Shown: positions 31,521 through 39,170 of the stretch, piece by piece
Layout of the letters: every line of letters begins with the position of its first letter
How positions within the stretch are numbered: position 1 is the first letter of the stretch
Assembly: GCF_022669055.1 (NCBI RefSeq)
Contig: NZ_JAJMLW010000001.1
Span: 434,001 to 498,000 of the forward strand
Reading direction: 5' to 3'
From: Adlercreutzia faecimuris
GTDB taxonomy: Bacteria; Actinomycetota; Coriobacteriia; Coriobacteriales; Eggerthellaceae
DNA length: 64,000 nt
Position numbers and translations under genes: made by a program
Notes under the pieces: model-generated
What the model was told of the DNA's origin: nothing
What the model saw: only the letters and a program-made list of their open reading frames with translations
The model's database searches: none

Positions 31521-31560
31521 GCTTTTTGGCTCCGGAGTGCTTACCTTGAAAGGTGGTTGG

Positions 31561-31818
31561 ATGATCGCAGAGAATGAAGGGCTGTGTACCCGAGAGGACT
31601 TCCGCGACGAGCTGGAGCACGGAGGAGGGGCGCAGTACGCAACTGGGATGTTGGAACAGGCCGACGAGCTGGCGCTGCTAATCTCCGTAGGGCTCGACAA
31701 GGCGGCGTACGACTCAAACAAGGAAGATATGTGGAAGCTCACCGCCATATGCTCGCGGCTGGCATTCGAGGCCCACAGATCGCTTCAGGTGGCTGCCGAC
31801 CTGCTGGCTGACCTATAG
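31561..31818 (+). CDS. hypothetical protein, element left end
   Basis: An 85-residue, mainly helical, acidic protein with no recognised family (GLCTREDFRDELEHGGGAQY ... LTAICSRLAFEAHRSLQVA). An upstream ATG at 31519 exists, but GAAAGGTGG lies 6 bases before the ATG at 31561, and that start also avoids the recombination repeats. It is transcribed towards the terminator at 31849-31875. Function unknown. Confidence 0.6.
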   Translation: MIAENEGLCTREDFRDELEHGGGAQYATGMLEQADELALLISVGLDKAAYDSNKEDMWKLTAICSRLAFEAHRSLQVAADLLADL

Positions 31819-31848
31819 GCGAAACCTCCCCAAAGCCTCACCATTGCA

Positions 31849-31875
31849 AAGGCCCCGGCACGATGCCGGGGCCTT
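31849..31875. terminator. bidirectional terminator inside the element
   Basis: AAGGCCCCGGCA and TGCCGGGGCCTT close around a 3-base loop between convergent genes, followed by GGTGTTTTA. Confidence 0.75.
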
Positions 31876-31881
31876 GGTGTT

Positions 31882-32448
31882 TTACGCGGCGCCTTCCATG
31901 GTGGCTCGCTCGGATTCACGCCGTCCCTCAAACTCCCGTACCTTGGCGGCTATGCGCTCCTTGCGCTTCTGCGCGGCCTTCAGCTTCCGGCGTGCTTTCC
32001 TTGCCTCCCACTCGCTGCGGGATGCGAGATAGGCCGTCTGGAGGGCCACGGCGGCCCTAGGAGGGGCGTTGAGGGTATCGGGTGGGGTCGGGGCGGGTTC
32101 GTGCCTTGCGGAGCCCCTCTCGGCCTCCCTGGTGGCATAGTCCTCAACTTTGTCCCACGGCAGCCGCTTCAGCAGGGCGGCAGTCCTCGCCTCGACTTGC
32201 TGGAGCTGCCGGCGATAGGCGCACTTCCAGCACATGCCGGAGGGGTGCAGGCGCCCGGTGAGGCTCGCGCACTCGTCGCACCACCAGAGCGGGGTGCCCA
32301 GAAACACGATGGGCACCCCGAGCCTTCCGGCCTCGCTGGCCACCTCGCGCCAATCGCGGTGAAGGTGCTCGGCTATGACCGACAAGGGAAGCGCCCCGGC
32401 CCAGTCCCTCACGTAGAGCGTTTCCCTCAGCGTCCAGTCGCGCCCCAT
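31882..32448 (-). CDS. helix-turn-helix protein with a zinc ribbon
   Basis: A 188-residue protein. The N-terminal half looks like a DNA-binding helix-turn-helix (SVIAEHLHRDWREVASEAGRL), followed by a four-cysteine zinc ribbon (WWCDECASLTGRLHPSGMCWKC). The C-terminal half is a basic, Arg/Lys/Glu-rich helix. The ATG at 32448 follows GAAGGGAC, and a longer frame upstream has no ribosome site. Probably a regulatory or DNA-binding protein of the element. Confidence 0.65.
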   Translation of the reverse strand: MGRDWTLRETLYVRDWAGALPLSVIAEHLHRDWREVASEAGRLGVPIVFLGTPLWWCDECASLTGRLHPSGMCWKCAYRRQLQQVEARTAALLKRLPWDKVEDYATREAERGSARHEPAPTPPDTLNAPPRAAVALQTAYLASRSEWEARKARRKLKAAQKRKERIAAKVREFEGRRESERATMEGAA

Positions 32449-32617
32449 GTCCGTCCCTTCCCTCGTTAGTGGCTTGTCTTCTGCCTGGCCTGGCCTTAGC
32501 GGAGTCTTAGCGGTGCCGTGAGGCAGCGAGTCGCCTTTCCTCCGTCGGTTTGACCTTGCCCGAAACCCGTATCCCCCAGGGAGCGCCTTGCGGAAACCTT
32601 GGGCAGTGCCGCCGAGC

Positions 32618-33247
32618 TTACTCCGCCCCGAACCGCTCCACGGCGGCCTCGGCGTCCCGAAACACGTCCCACACCCGCTCCATGTCAAGCACGGTGAAGT
32701 AGTTGCCGCTCACGTTGCCGCTGTGGAGGTCGATAACACCATAGCGCCGGATGTTCAGGGCGGTTGCCTTGCGGTACTCCTCCAGGCCGTCGGCGATATC
32801 CTGGAGGGGCGGCATGGGTGCACCAGCGTTCAGCGGCGCGTCGGCTATGCCGTGCTTCCCCGCGAGGTCGCGCAGCGCAGAAAGGGCAACGGCGTTCCCC
32901 GCCATGACCTTCTCGGCCGCCTGGATGTCCCCTGGCGTCAGCGAGGACTTCAGGGACAGCGTTTGCAGGTACGCGAGCTGGTCACTTGATGGCGGCTCCG
33001 TCACGACCTTCTCCACCTCGGCCAGCAGGTCGGCGAACAGCCGGGCCTCGGCCTCCACGGCCTCCTCGTGGCGGGCGCTGATGCGCGACCGGTAACGCTC
33101 CACAATTTCCGGCATGCGCTGCGCCCGCACGGGTTGCACGAGGTTCAGGGCCTCGTCGCGCTCGCGCTCGAACTGGGCCACGATGGCGTCAACGTCCCTC
33201 ACCATGGCATCCTCCACGGCCTTCTTACGGTCTATCCACTTTCCCAT
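32618..33247 (-). CDS. hypothetical coiled-coil protein
   Basis: A 209-residue, mostly helical protein with heptad-like helices (KAVEDAMVRDVDAIVAQFER, then EALNLVQPVRAQRMPEI) and no recognised domain. ATG at 33247 follows AAAGGACG. It is the third gene of the minus-strand block. Function unknown. Confidence 0.6.
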   Translation of the reverse strand: MGKWIDRKKAVEDAMVRDVDAIVAQFERERDEALNLVQPVRAQRMPEIVERYRSRISARHEEAVEAEARLFADLLAEVEKVVTEPPSSDQLAYLQTLSLKSSLTPGDIQAAEKVMAGNAVALSALRDLAGKHGIADAPLNAGAPMPPLQDIADGLEEYRKATALNIRRYGVIDLHSGNVSGNYFTVLDMERVWDVFRDAEAAVERFGAE

Positions 33248-33503
33248 TTGCTTTCGTCCTTTCTTCCTGGCGGCTTTGCCTCGCTTGCCGCCTACTCACT
33301 AACAAGGTTGACCCCCTCGCCTTCTTCACTGCCGGCCCTTCCTCTGGGTTCTGCCTCTGGGTATTATGGGTAGTGCAAAAGGTGCCCAGTTCAGAGGGGT
33401 TGAGGTGTGTACCAATCAGGCCCCAACTGTGTACTAATCTTCCGAAACTGTGTACTAATCGAGGGCCGATGGGTACACGAAAAGGCGGCTTTCTGTGTAT
33501 CTA
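33248..33503. other. 256-base gap with iteron-like repeats
   Basis: No gene. It holds three TGTGTACYAATC direct repeats, described next, and possibly the promoter of the coiled-coil gene (CATAAT on the minus strand at about 33365-33370). Confidence 0.6.
33406..33460. repeat. three phased direct repeats, iteron-like
   Basis: TGTGTACCAATC at 33406-33417, TGTGTACTAATC at 33428-33439 and again at 33449-33460, spaced 22 and 21 bases, about two DNA turns. An inverted relative (GTGTACCCATC) lies on the minus strand near 33466-33477. The layout is that of plasmid iterons or of a cooperative operator. Confidence 0.7.
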
Positions 33504-33914
33504 TTACGGGGGCGCCAGGGGCTCGACGACGTATACGGAGGAATGGCCGCGCCAGCCCTTCACGGCTCGCGTTAGGATGCCCCCGACCTCCCAGGCGGAT
33601 ATGGCTCGGGTGACGGCCTCCCTGTGGCCCAGGATGTCCACGAGGTCGCCGTAGTTGGGTTGAACCACCTGCACGTCTTCCAGCTCAACGTCGCGCATGC
33701 CCTTGCCGTCTAGCCACTCGCGCAGCGCCAGGGCCTCCTTGTGGGCCAGGTTGCCCCCGCTGGTCATGTTCGTGACCAGGTAGGGGAGTAGGGCGGTGAA
33801 CCACCCCTGGCTCCTGCCCGCCTCCAACGCCTGGGCCATGAGGGCGGCGGTGGAGCCTCGCAGCATGCCCCATCGCTCGCAGCCGCGCCATCTCTCGGGG
33901 TCTATGCTCGGCAC
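33504..33914 (-). CDS. hypothetical protein with a C-terminal winged-helix-like end, possible replication protein
   Basis: A 136-residue protein. The last 50 residues (LGHREAVTRAISAWEVGGI, then GWRGHSSVYVV) look like the winged-helix end of plasmid Rep proteins, but this is a weak similarity judged by eye. GTG at 33914 lies just after the TAG of the upstream gene (33916-33918), so the two are translationally coupled. The iteron-like repeats lie downstream of it. No Rep catalytic motif is seen. Confidence 0.5.
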   Translation of the reverse strand: MPSIDPERWRGCERWGMLRGSTAALMAQALEAGRSQGWFTALLPYLVTNMTSGGNLAHKEALALREWLDGKGMRDVELEDVQVVQPNYGDLVDILGHREAVTRAISAWEVGGILTRAVKGWRGHSSVYVVEPLAPP

Positions 33915-33915
33915 C

Positions 33916-34434
33916 CTAGTCGGCCTCGTCCACCATCGAGCGGCGCAGCGTCACGAAGGGCCGCATTCCCGGATGCTTGCGCACCAGGGCGCGGGCGATG
34001 GCCGGCGCTATAACGTTGTTGATCTTGGTTCCCCTGCCCGCCCGGTCGGCGAAGTCCTTCTTGCGGGCCTCCTCCAGCAGAAGGCGCACGGAGAAGCGGC
34101 GTTTCGCCGCGGCCTCCTCCAGGGCGCGGCGCTCTATGTAGCGCATGGCGTCCGGGTTGTCGCGCATCCACGCTGTAGCCATGGCCTCGATCTCGGCCCC
34201 CCGCCCTTTGCGAAGCTCGGCGAAGGCTGCCCGAATTTCAGCCATTCCGCACGCTATTTCGGCGCGAGTGACTTGCTGCGCGTTCGCTTGGACACCTGCT
34301 GCAGCATTGCCCAAGGGAAGGCTTTCGCCGGCCTTCCGAACCTCGGGTGTGGTACCATCGCGGTGCCCGATCAGGGCGGGGGCGGCCGCTGCGCTCGCCA
34401 AAGTCTGGCGGTCTGCCCCTTCTCTATGCTGCAT
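33916..34434 (-). CDS. hypothetical helical protein
   Basis: A 172-residue protein with an Ala-rich N-terminal part and a basic, helical C-terminal half (ARKKDFADRAGRGTKINNVI then ALVRKHPGMRPFVTL). ATG at 34434 follows GAGGGGGCTGG and overlaps the excisionase gene by 11 bases. No recognised family. Confidence 0.6.
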   Translation of the reverse strand: MQHREGADRQTLASAAAAPALIGHRDGTTPEVRKAGESLPLGNAAAGVQANAQQVTRAEIACGMAEIRAAFAELRKGRGAEIEAMATAWMRDNPDAMRYIERRALEEAAAKRRFSVRLLLEEARKKDFADRAGRGTKINNVIAPAIARALVRKHPGMRPFVTLRRSMVDEAD

Positions 34435-34687
34435 CGCCCAGCCCCCTCTCGATGAACTTAACAAGCTCGCTCTTCGGCGTGTACCAGCGCCTGCCGATGG
34501 GGCAGGCGGGTATCTCCCCGTGTGCCATGAGCCGGCGCACGGTCTGGGCGCTCTGCTGGATGATCTCTGCAACGTCCCTGGTGGTCAGGAGGTCGCCGTA
34601 GTCCTCAAACCACGTCGGCGGCTGCGGGGCAGCGGGAGCCTCCACGATCTTGCAGCCCGGCGGGAGCTGCACCGCCTGGGCGCTCAT
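34424..34687 (-). CDS. excisionase-like helix-turn-helix protein (Xis)
   Basis: An 87-residue protein with the MerR-like DNA-binding pattern of excisionases: LLTTRDVAEIIQQSAQTVRRL, then GEIPACPIGRRWYTPKSELVKFIE. It would bind near the att sites and direct the integrase towards excision. It overlaps the genes on both sides by a few bases. Confidence 0.8.
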   Translation of the reverse strand: MSAQAVQLPPGCKIVEAPAAPQPPTWFEDYGDLLTTRDVAEIIQQSAQTVRRLMAHGEIPACPIGRRWYTPKSELVKFIERGLGDAA

Positions 34688-34887
34688 GCGGCATCAACCT
34701 CTTCGAAAAGCTCCATAGGATCGCCCTTCCAGCCCACGGCATCCGCGATACGACGCGCGCGGAGGGGCCAGGGCGGTTCCTTTCCCGCTTCGATGCGGCT
34801 AATGGAAGAGGGGTTCGCGCCGATTTTTCGAGCCAGTGCCGCCTGGGACAGTCCGAGCCTTCGGCGCTCCTGGACTACTGCCATCAC
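34684..34887 (-). CDS. XRE/Cro-CI-type repressor
   Basis: A 67-residue single helix-turn-helix protein: RRRLGLSQAALARKIGAN, then SSISRIEAGKEPP. It is divergent from the plus-strand Zn-finger gene, with about 100 bases between, so it probably controls the element's switch between the two transcription directions. GTG at 34887 with AGGG 9 bases upstream; an ATG follows directly. Confidence 0.82.
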   Translation of the reverse strand: MMAVVQERRRLGLSQAALARKIGANPSSISRIEAGKEPPWPLRARRIADAVGWKGDPMELFEEVDAA

Positions 34888-34911
34888 TTTTCATCACCCT
34901 GCCTTTCAGTA

Positions 34912-34940
34912 TTGACTTCATGAACGATGACCCCTATAGT
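34912..34940 (+). promoter_or_regulatory. sigma-70 promoter of the plus-strand block of the element
   Basis: TTGACT at 34912-34917, 17-base spacer, TATAGT at 34935-34940. Transcription would start near 34947, giving a 41-base leader to the ATG at 34988. The divergent XRE gene (to 34887) reads away from it, and TCATCAC repeats around 34884-34897 are possible operators. Confidence 0.75.
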
Positions 34941-34987
34941 TTGCCTCGTCGATGGTCATCAATCACAGTATTTTTTGGGGTGACATT

Positions 34988-35869
34988 ATGAAAAGCAATT
35001 TGGAATGGTTGGACGAGCCTCTTTTCAGCGAACGCCAAATTGTCAAAGTCTTTAACATGCCAGAAGACGACGCCGAAACACAGGTATGCGCGCTCCCTCT
35101 CGCGTGGGTTGCAGGAAGGACAAAGGAAGATGACAAGGGTTTTTTGCTGTGGCCAGAAAGGCGCATTTCTTCGATTCCGGTAGAGTTCTGGAATCATCAG
35201 CTAATGGAATTCCCGCTAGATGACCCTTCAGCTTTAGCTGAATTTGTGAGCACCTGGGGTATCCCGTATCACCCTTTCCGCAACCTTTCATATCTATCTG
35301 GAGATATGCGCGAGTTTTGCGGAATTAAGGCGACTGAAGAGGATGCGCGGCTTTATATCCCGAGGCCGCATTCCGAGGAGGTGGGAGCGGGGTACTTCTT
35401 CACATCCGGTGGCAGCCCGCGTCTCAGCTTCATATCTGCGGAAGAGCTGCGTCACTCGATCAAAGTTCTTCGGACGTGTGTAAGCGTCCTCGTCCGAGGG
35501 GAAGACTTTGGGATGCCTGCGCTTGTCGCAGACGTTTTGCGGGTGGTGAACTCCGCATCGTGTAATCCTGGGCGATTGGCTCTCTGCAACTTCGCGGATT
35601 CCGTCATGTGGGACAAACAAGGGGAAACGCTTGAAGCCCGCGGGCTCCTTACGTCTGCAATAAGCAACCAACTGGTTTCAGCGTTTGCGGATGATGCGGA
35701 ATGGAAGGTGTGCGCCTGCGAAGGATGCGGGCGAGTGTTCAAGCGCAAGCAGCCCGACTCAATGGTAACGAGGCCGGATAGCGATTCGAAATACTGCTGC
35801 ACGAAGTGCAAAAATCGTCAGGCAAAACGCAACCAACGGGAAGCGGCGAAAAACCGCACGCAACATTAG
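34988..35869 (+). CDS. A/T-richer protein with a C-terminal CGNR-like zinc finger
   Basis: A 293-residue protein. Its GC content is close to half, far lower than the surrounding DNA, suggesting transfer from another host. The C-terminal 45 residues contain a zinc-binding cluster: CACEGCGRVFKRKQ, then SKYCCTKCKNRQAKRNQRE, very like the CGNR zinc finger of ABATE-type transcription factors. The N-terminal part (residues 1-240) has no recognised motif. ATG at 34988 follows GGGGTGA; ATG 34952 lies too close to the transcription start. Its position beside the repressor, under a strong promoter, suggests cargo or control function; an immunity or stress role is possible but unproven. Confidence 0.72.
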   Translation: MKSNLEWLDEPLFSERQIVKVFNMPEDDAETQVCALPLAWVAGRTKEDDKGFLLWPERRISSIPVEFWNHQLMEFPLDDPSALAEFVSTWGIPYHPFRNLSYLSGDMREFCGIKATEEDARLYIPRPHSEEVGAGYFFTSGGSPRLSFISAEELRHSIKVLRTCVSVLVRGEDFGMPALVADVLRVVNSASCNPGRLALCNFADSVMWDKQGETLEARGLLTSAISNQLVSAFADDAEWKVCACEGCGRVFKRKQPDSMVTRPDSDSKYCCTKCKNRQAKRNQREAAKNRTQH

Positions 35870-35936
35870 CCAAACTCGCCCGCTAGGGCGTTTGGGATAG
35901 ATGCGAGCGCAGAGCGATTAAGGAGGTGAGTTGATT

Positions 35937-37214
35937 ATGGCGAAAGGCGATGGAACCATCATCGAGAAGGCGCGGGGCGTCTACGAGGTGCAGGTGTCTC
36001 TGGGGCGCGACCCCATCACGGGGCGGTACCGGCGCAAATCGCGTACCGTGCATGGCACCAAGGCCGACGCCAGGAAGGCCCGTGACCAGATCAGGCGCGA
36101 GCTTGAGGACGGGCTGAGGCCGGACGGGGACAAGATGACCTTCATGGACTTTGTCCCGCTCTACTCGGAGGCCCGGCGGGCCGCAGGAAGGGCCTCGGAG
36201 GCCCGCATAGTCCAGGACGAGAAGCGGCTGCGGTTCGTGGGCGGCATCTTGGGCGACCCGCCGCTATGCAAGGTGGACGCCCAGGCCCTGGAGGCCCTCT
36301 ATCCGGAGATTCGGCGGCGCAGGCTGTCCCAGGGCATCAGCTGCGGGAACACCACCCTTCACGCCTACCACGTCATGCTGAAGGCGTTCTTCCAGAAGGC
36401 AGCGGACTACGACTTCATAGCCCGCAACCCCTGCAACCGCGCGGAGGCTCCCAGGCCGAACAGGCCCGAGCGCCGGGCGCTGTCCGTAGACGAGGTGCGG
36501 CGCCTGTCAGCCTTCGCGGACGAGGAGGAGAAGCGGGTGCTTGGGGAGCTGGTGGCGAAGGAGCGCCGGCAAGCCGAGTGGGGCGTGGCCGAGGAGCGCG
36601 ATTCGCTGCTGGGGATGCGCGAGGTATGCCACGTGCTGGCCGTCAGGCTGGGAATAGCCACCGGTATGCGCCAAGGCGAGGTGCTGGCCCTCACGTGGGG
36701 CGCAGTCGATTTCCGGAACGGGGTGCTGACCGTGGTCCAGTCCCTGGGAAACGATGGGAGGCCGAAGGAGCCGAAGACGGCCGCCGGCAAGCGAGCCGTT
36801 GCGGTTGACGCGGTGACCATGGCGCACCTGAAAGCCTGGAAGGCGCTCCAGACGGAGCTTCTGGATACGCTGTGCATAGACGTTGACGAGGCAACCCCGG
36901 TGCTGTGCTCGGCCACGGGCGGCTGGCTCGGCAAGGCGAACTTCGGGCACTGGTGGCGGCGCTTCCGCGAGCGCGCGGGGTTCCCCGGCCTCCGTTTCCA
37001 CGAGCTGCGCCACACCCAGGCCACCCAGCTTCTGGCCCAGGGCGTGGACGTGAAGACGGTTCAGGCCCGCCTGGGGCACTCGGATGCGTCGCTTACGCTG
37101 AACTGGTACGCCCATGCGGTGCCCGAGAACGACCGGGCCGCCGCCGACCTCGTGGGACAGATGTTCCGCGAGGAGCCGGCGCCGTGCCGAATCGTCGAGC
37201 TGAAAACGGCGTGA
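35937..37214 (+). CDS. int: tyrosine recombinase (integrase)
   Basis: A 425-residue site-specific recombinase. An AP2-like N-terminal DNA-binding part (GVYEVQVSLGRDPITGRYRR) precedes a SAM-like core-binding domain (about 65-175) and the catalytic domain. Catalytic residues are Arg245 (TGMRQGE), His355-x-x-Arg358 (FHELRHTQA), His381 (LGHSD) and the nucleophile Tyr391 (NWYAH). ATG at 35937 is 8 bases after GGAGGTGA, while the TTG 6 bases before it is too close. It ends 99 bases before the right att site, the usual position for an integrase. Confidence 0.95.
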   Translation: MAKGDGTIIEKARGVYEVQVSLGRDPITGRYRRKSRTVHGTKADARKARDQIRRELEDGLRPDGDKMTFMDFVPLYSEARRAAGRASEARIVQDEKRLRFVGGILGDPPLCKVDAQALEALYPEIRRRRLSQGISCGNTTLHAYHVMLKAFFQKAADYDFIARNPCNRAEAPRPNRPERRALSVDEVRRLSAFADEEEKRVLGELVAKERRQAEWGVAEERDSLLGMREVCHVLAVRLGIATGMRQGEVLALTWGAVDFRNGVLTVVQSLGNDGRPKEPKTAAGKRAVAVDAVTMAHLKAWKALQTELLDTLCIDVDEATPVLCSATGGWLGKANFGHWWRRFRERAGFPGLRFHELRHTQATQLLAQGVDVKTVQARLGHSDASLTLNWYAHAVPENDRAAADLVGQMFREEPAPCRIVELKTA

Positions 37215-37221
37215 TTTTCGG

Positions 37222-37244
37222 GCATTCGCAGACGATTCGCAGAT
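37222..37244. repeat. right copy of the 23-base arm-type repeat
   Basis: Identical to 31498-31520 in the same orientation. It lies 8 bases after the integrase stop and 69 bases before the right att site. Confidence 0.75.
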
Positions 37245-37313
37245 TTAGGAATGAAGGAACGTTGAAAAGAAAACAGGCCAGCAAGCTTTATACCTGCTGA
37301 CCTGCCGATACTC

Positions 37314-37359
37314 TGGAGCCAACGAGCGGACTCGAACCGCTGACCTGCGCATTACGAGT
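37314..37359 (-). repeat. right attachment site within tRNA-Thr
   Basis: The 46-base copy that restores a complete tRNA-Thr 3' end after integration. It is identical to 31350-31395. Confidence 0.93.
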
Positions 37360-37389
37360 GCGCTGCTCTACCAACTGAGCCACGTTGGC
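37314..37389 (-). tRNA. tRNA-Thr (anticodon CGT)
   Basis: A complete cloverleaf on the minus strand: acceptor GCCAACG with CGTTGGC, D arm GCTCAGTTGGTAGAGC, anticodon arm GCGCACTCGTAATGCGC (anticodon CGT), T arm AGCGGTTCGAGTCCGCT, encoded CCA. The 3' 46 bases come from the integrated element. A promoter lies upstream at 37417-37445. Confidence 0.97.
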
Positions 37390-37416
37390 GTGGTGCTTCT
37401 CGCGAAGCGAAACCGT

Positions 37417-37445
37417 AGTATAGCGAATCGCCCCGTCGCGCGCAA
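37417..37445 (-). promoter_or_regulatory. promoter of tRNA-Thr
   Basis: On the minus strand TTGCGC (plus 37440-37445), a 17-base spacer, and TATACT (plus 37417-37422). Transcription would start about 21 bases before the tRNA. Confidence 0.7.
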
Positions 37446-37521
37446 GGAGCAGCGTGGCGTCGTCCCGCATGGGGTGGACACTGCGATCGCTGCGCCGGGC
37501 GGGGACGCTTTTGTGCCCTTG

Positions 37522-37688
37522 GATGGCAAGATAGCGAGGTTTGGCATACTCGTGAGCGTGCTTGTGCGATAAAAAGTTAGTTTAGGGGAACCTTGACCTG
37601 GGAAAACAGCGTCGCTCTAGTCGATGGCGAGCTGAGAAGGGCGTTTCCAGGGGCACGAGAGTATGCCAAACCTCGCTATCTTGCCATC
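37522..37688. repeat. inverted-repeat element, copy C (167 bp, diverged)
   Basis: Perfect 30-base arms: left 37522-37551 and right 37659-37688, with a 107-base interior. The core GCAAGATAGCGAGG and TTTGGCAT aligns at about 15 of 22 positions with GCAAATTCGGACGG and TTTTGCAC of copies A and B. Total length and interior length are nearly the same as the other two copies. No reading frame inside. Confidence 0.8.
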
Positions 37689-37804
37689 GCGCCTCCCCAA
37701 AGTGTCCGCGGGCGCCCGCTGCGTCGCCTCGCCGCGCCCGTCGCCGCCCTGCGTCGCCTCGCCCGTCCCGCCCGTCGTGCGCCCGCCGCGTCGGCGCGTC
37801 GGCG

Positions 37805-39079
37805 CTAGGCGGGCGGGAAGCGGAGGGCCAGGTAGGCGGCGGCTAAGGCCACCGACAGCAGCATGAGGGGGAAGCCCACCCGCAGGTACTGGGCGAAGGT
37901 GATCTCGTGGCCGTTCTTGCGGCTGATGTCGGACAGCACCACGTTGGCGCTCGCCCCGATGAGGGTGCCGTTGCCGCCCAGGCACGCGCCGAGCGACACC
38001 GCCCACCACAGCGGCGTCACGTCGATCCCCGCCGAGCCCATCGACAGCAGGATGGGGATCATGGTGGCCACGAAGGGAATGTTGTCCAGGAAGCTGGATA
38101 TGAGCGCCGACCCCACCAGCAGCACCATCATGGTGAGGAACACGTCGCCGCCGGTGGCCCCGACCAGGGCGTTGGCCAGCATCCCGATGACGCCCGTCTC
38201 GGTGAGCGCGCCCACGATGACGAACAGCCCCAGGAAGAACGTGAGCGTCGTCCACTCCACCTCGGCCAGCGCGCGCTCGATGCTCTGCCTCGACACCAGC
38301 AGGATGAGGCCGGCGGCGCCCAGCGCGATGACGCAGGACTCCAGCCCCAGCGCCGCGTGGAACATGAACCCCGCCACCACCAGCGCCGTCATCACGGCGC
38401 TCACGGCCAGCAGCCGGCGATCCTTCACGTAGCTGGCCGGCTCGAGCGCCATCACCGCCGCGCGAGCCTCGGGCGACACGGCCATCTTCCGGCCGTAGAG
38501 CAGGTAGAACGCCCCCAGCACGGCCGCGAGGATGACCGCCACGGCCGGTGCGTCGTAGGCGAGGAAGTCAGCGAAGCTGAGCCCCGCCGCCGAGCCGATC
38601 ATGATGTTGGGCGGGTCGCCGATGAGCGTGGCGGTGCCGCCGATGTTGGACGCCATGATCTCGGCGAGGAAGAACGGCACGGGGCCCACCTCCAGCAGCC
38701 GGCACAGGGTGAGCGTCATGGGGCCGACGAGCAGCACCGTCGTGACGTTGTCCAGGAACGCCGACAGCAGCGCCGTCAGCAGCACCAGCAGCAGCATGAT
38801 GCGCCACGGGTCGCCCTTGGCCAGCCGCGCGCACGCGACGGCCAGGTACTCGAAGACGCCCGACAGCTTCACCACCGAGACGAACATCATCATGCCGAGC
38901 AGCACGCCCAGGGTGTTGAAGTCGACGTGGCCGACCGCCTGCTCGAAGGTGACCACGTGCGCCGCCAGCAGGATGACGGCGCCCACGAGCGCCACCAGGG
39001 CGCGGTGCACCTTCTCGGACATGATGAGGCCCAGCGCGACGACGAAGACGGCGACGGATATGATCTGACTTGCGTCCAT
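37805..39079 (-). CDS. NhaD/ArsB-type (ion-transporter superfamily) membrane transporter
   Basis: A 424-residue membrane protein with about eleven or twelve segments. Both halves contain the conserved re-entrant helices: SAFLDNVTTVLLVGP and later SSFLDNIPFVATMIP, and each half has a GTATLIGDPPN or GNGTLIGASAN loop. These repeated motifs are diagnostic of the ArsB/NhaD family (sodium-proton antiporter or arsenite efflux). The Asp-Asn pairs are the presumed ion sites. ATG at 39079 follows GGGAGG. A longer upstream frame crosses the divergent promoter region and is not used. No ars genes are adjacent, so a sodium-proton antiporter is as likely as arsenite transport. Confidence 0.88.
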   Translation of the reverse strand: MDASQIISVAVFVVALGLIMSEKVHRALVALVGAVILLAAHVVTFEQAVGHVDFNTLGVLLGMMMFVSVVKLSGVFEYLAVACARLAKGDPWRIMLLLVLLTALLSAFLDNVTTVLLVGPMTLTLCRLLEVGPVPFFLAEIMASNIGGTATLIGDPPNIMIGSAAGLSFADFLAYDAPAVAVILAAVLGAFYLLYGRKMAVSPEARAAVMALEPASYVKDRRLLAVSAVMTALVVAGFMFHAALGLESCVIALGAAGLILLVSRQSIERALAEVEWTTLTFFLGLFVIVGALTETGVIGMLANALVGATGGDVFLTMMVLLVGSALISSFLDNIPFVATMIPILLSMGSAGIDVTPLWWAVSLGACLGGNGTLIGASANVVLSDISRKNGHEITFAQYLRVGFPLMLLSVALAAAYLALRFPPA

Positions 39080-39136
39080 GGGCCTCCCGCCGGGCGCGCC
39101 ACGCAGCAGCCGGGCGCGCCTTCTGATAATTGGGTG

Positions 39137-39170
39137 ATTATAGTATGCGCGCGAAGGCGGACGGTATACT
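39137..39170. promoter_or_regulatory. divergent -10 boxes between the NhaD-type and MurT-GatD genes
   Basis: TATAAT on the minus strand (plus 39137-39142) would serve the transporter gene, and TATACT on the plus strand (39165-39170) the fused MurT-GatD gene. -35 boxes are weak. Confidence 0.45.

Larger units (their letters stand above)
30866..31560. other. 695-base intergenic region: homopolymer tract, parS, displaced tRNA end
   Basis: No gene is seen. It holds the leader of the small membrane protein, a C8G12 tract (30955-30974), a perfect parS (31104-31119), a GC-rich direct-repeat-like stretch (31120-31270), the tRNA terminator (31319-31340), the left att site (31350-31395) and the integrase arm-type repeats up to 31520. 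Confidence 0.7.
31350..37359. mobile_element. tRNA-Thr-integrated element of about 6 kb
   Basis: Two identical 46-bp copies of the 3' part of tRNA-Thr(CGT), at 31350-31395 and 37314-37359, bound a block with a tyrosine integrase at its right end, an excisionase, an XRE repressor, a Zn-finger protein and six other small genes. No relaxase, conjugation, capsid or terminase gene is seen. So this is a small integrative element, possibly a non-mobilised plasmid-like or phage-satellite element. Its replication may depend on the iteron-like repeats at 33406-33460. The minus-strand block (31882-34887) and the plus-strand block (34988-37214) diverge from 34888-34987. Confidence 0.88.
37390..37804. other. 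415-base gap: tRNA promoter, inverted-repeat element, GC-rich stretch
   Basis: No gene seen. It holds the tRNA-Thr promoter, inverted-repeat element C (37522-37688), and a GC-rich stretch (37689-37804) with CGTCGCCTCGCC repeated. Confidence 0.6.

Noticed and set aside
31350-37359. A prophage.
   Set aside because: No capsid, portal, terminase, tail or lysis gene is readable. Only integration and small regulatory genes are present.
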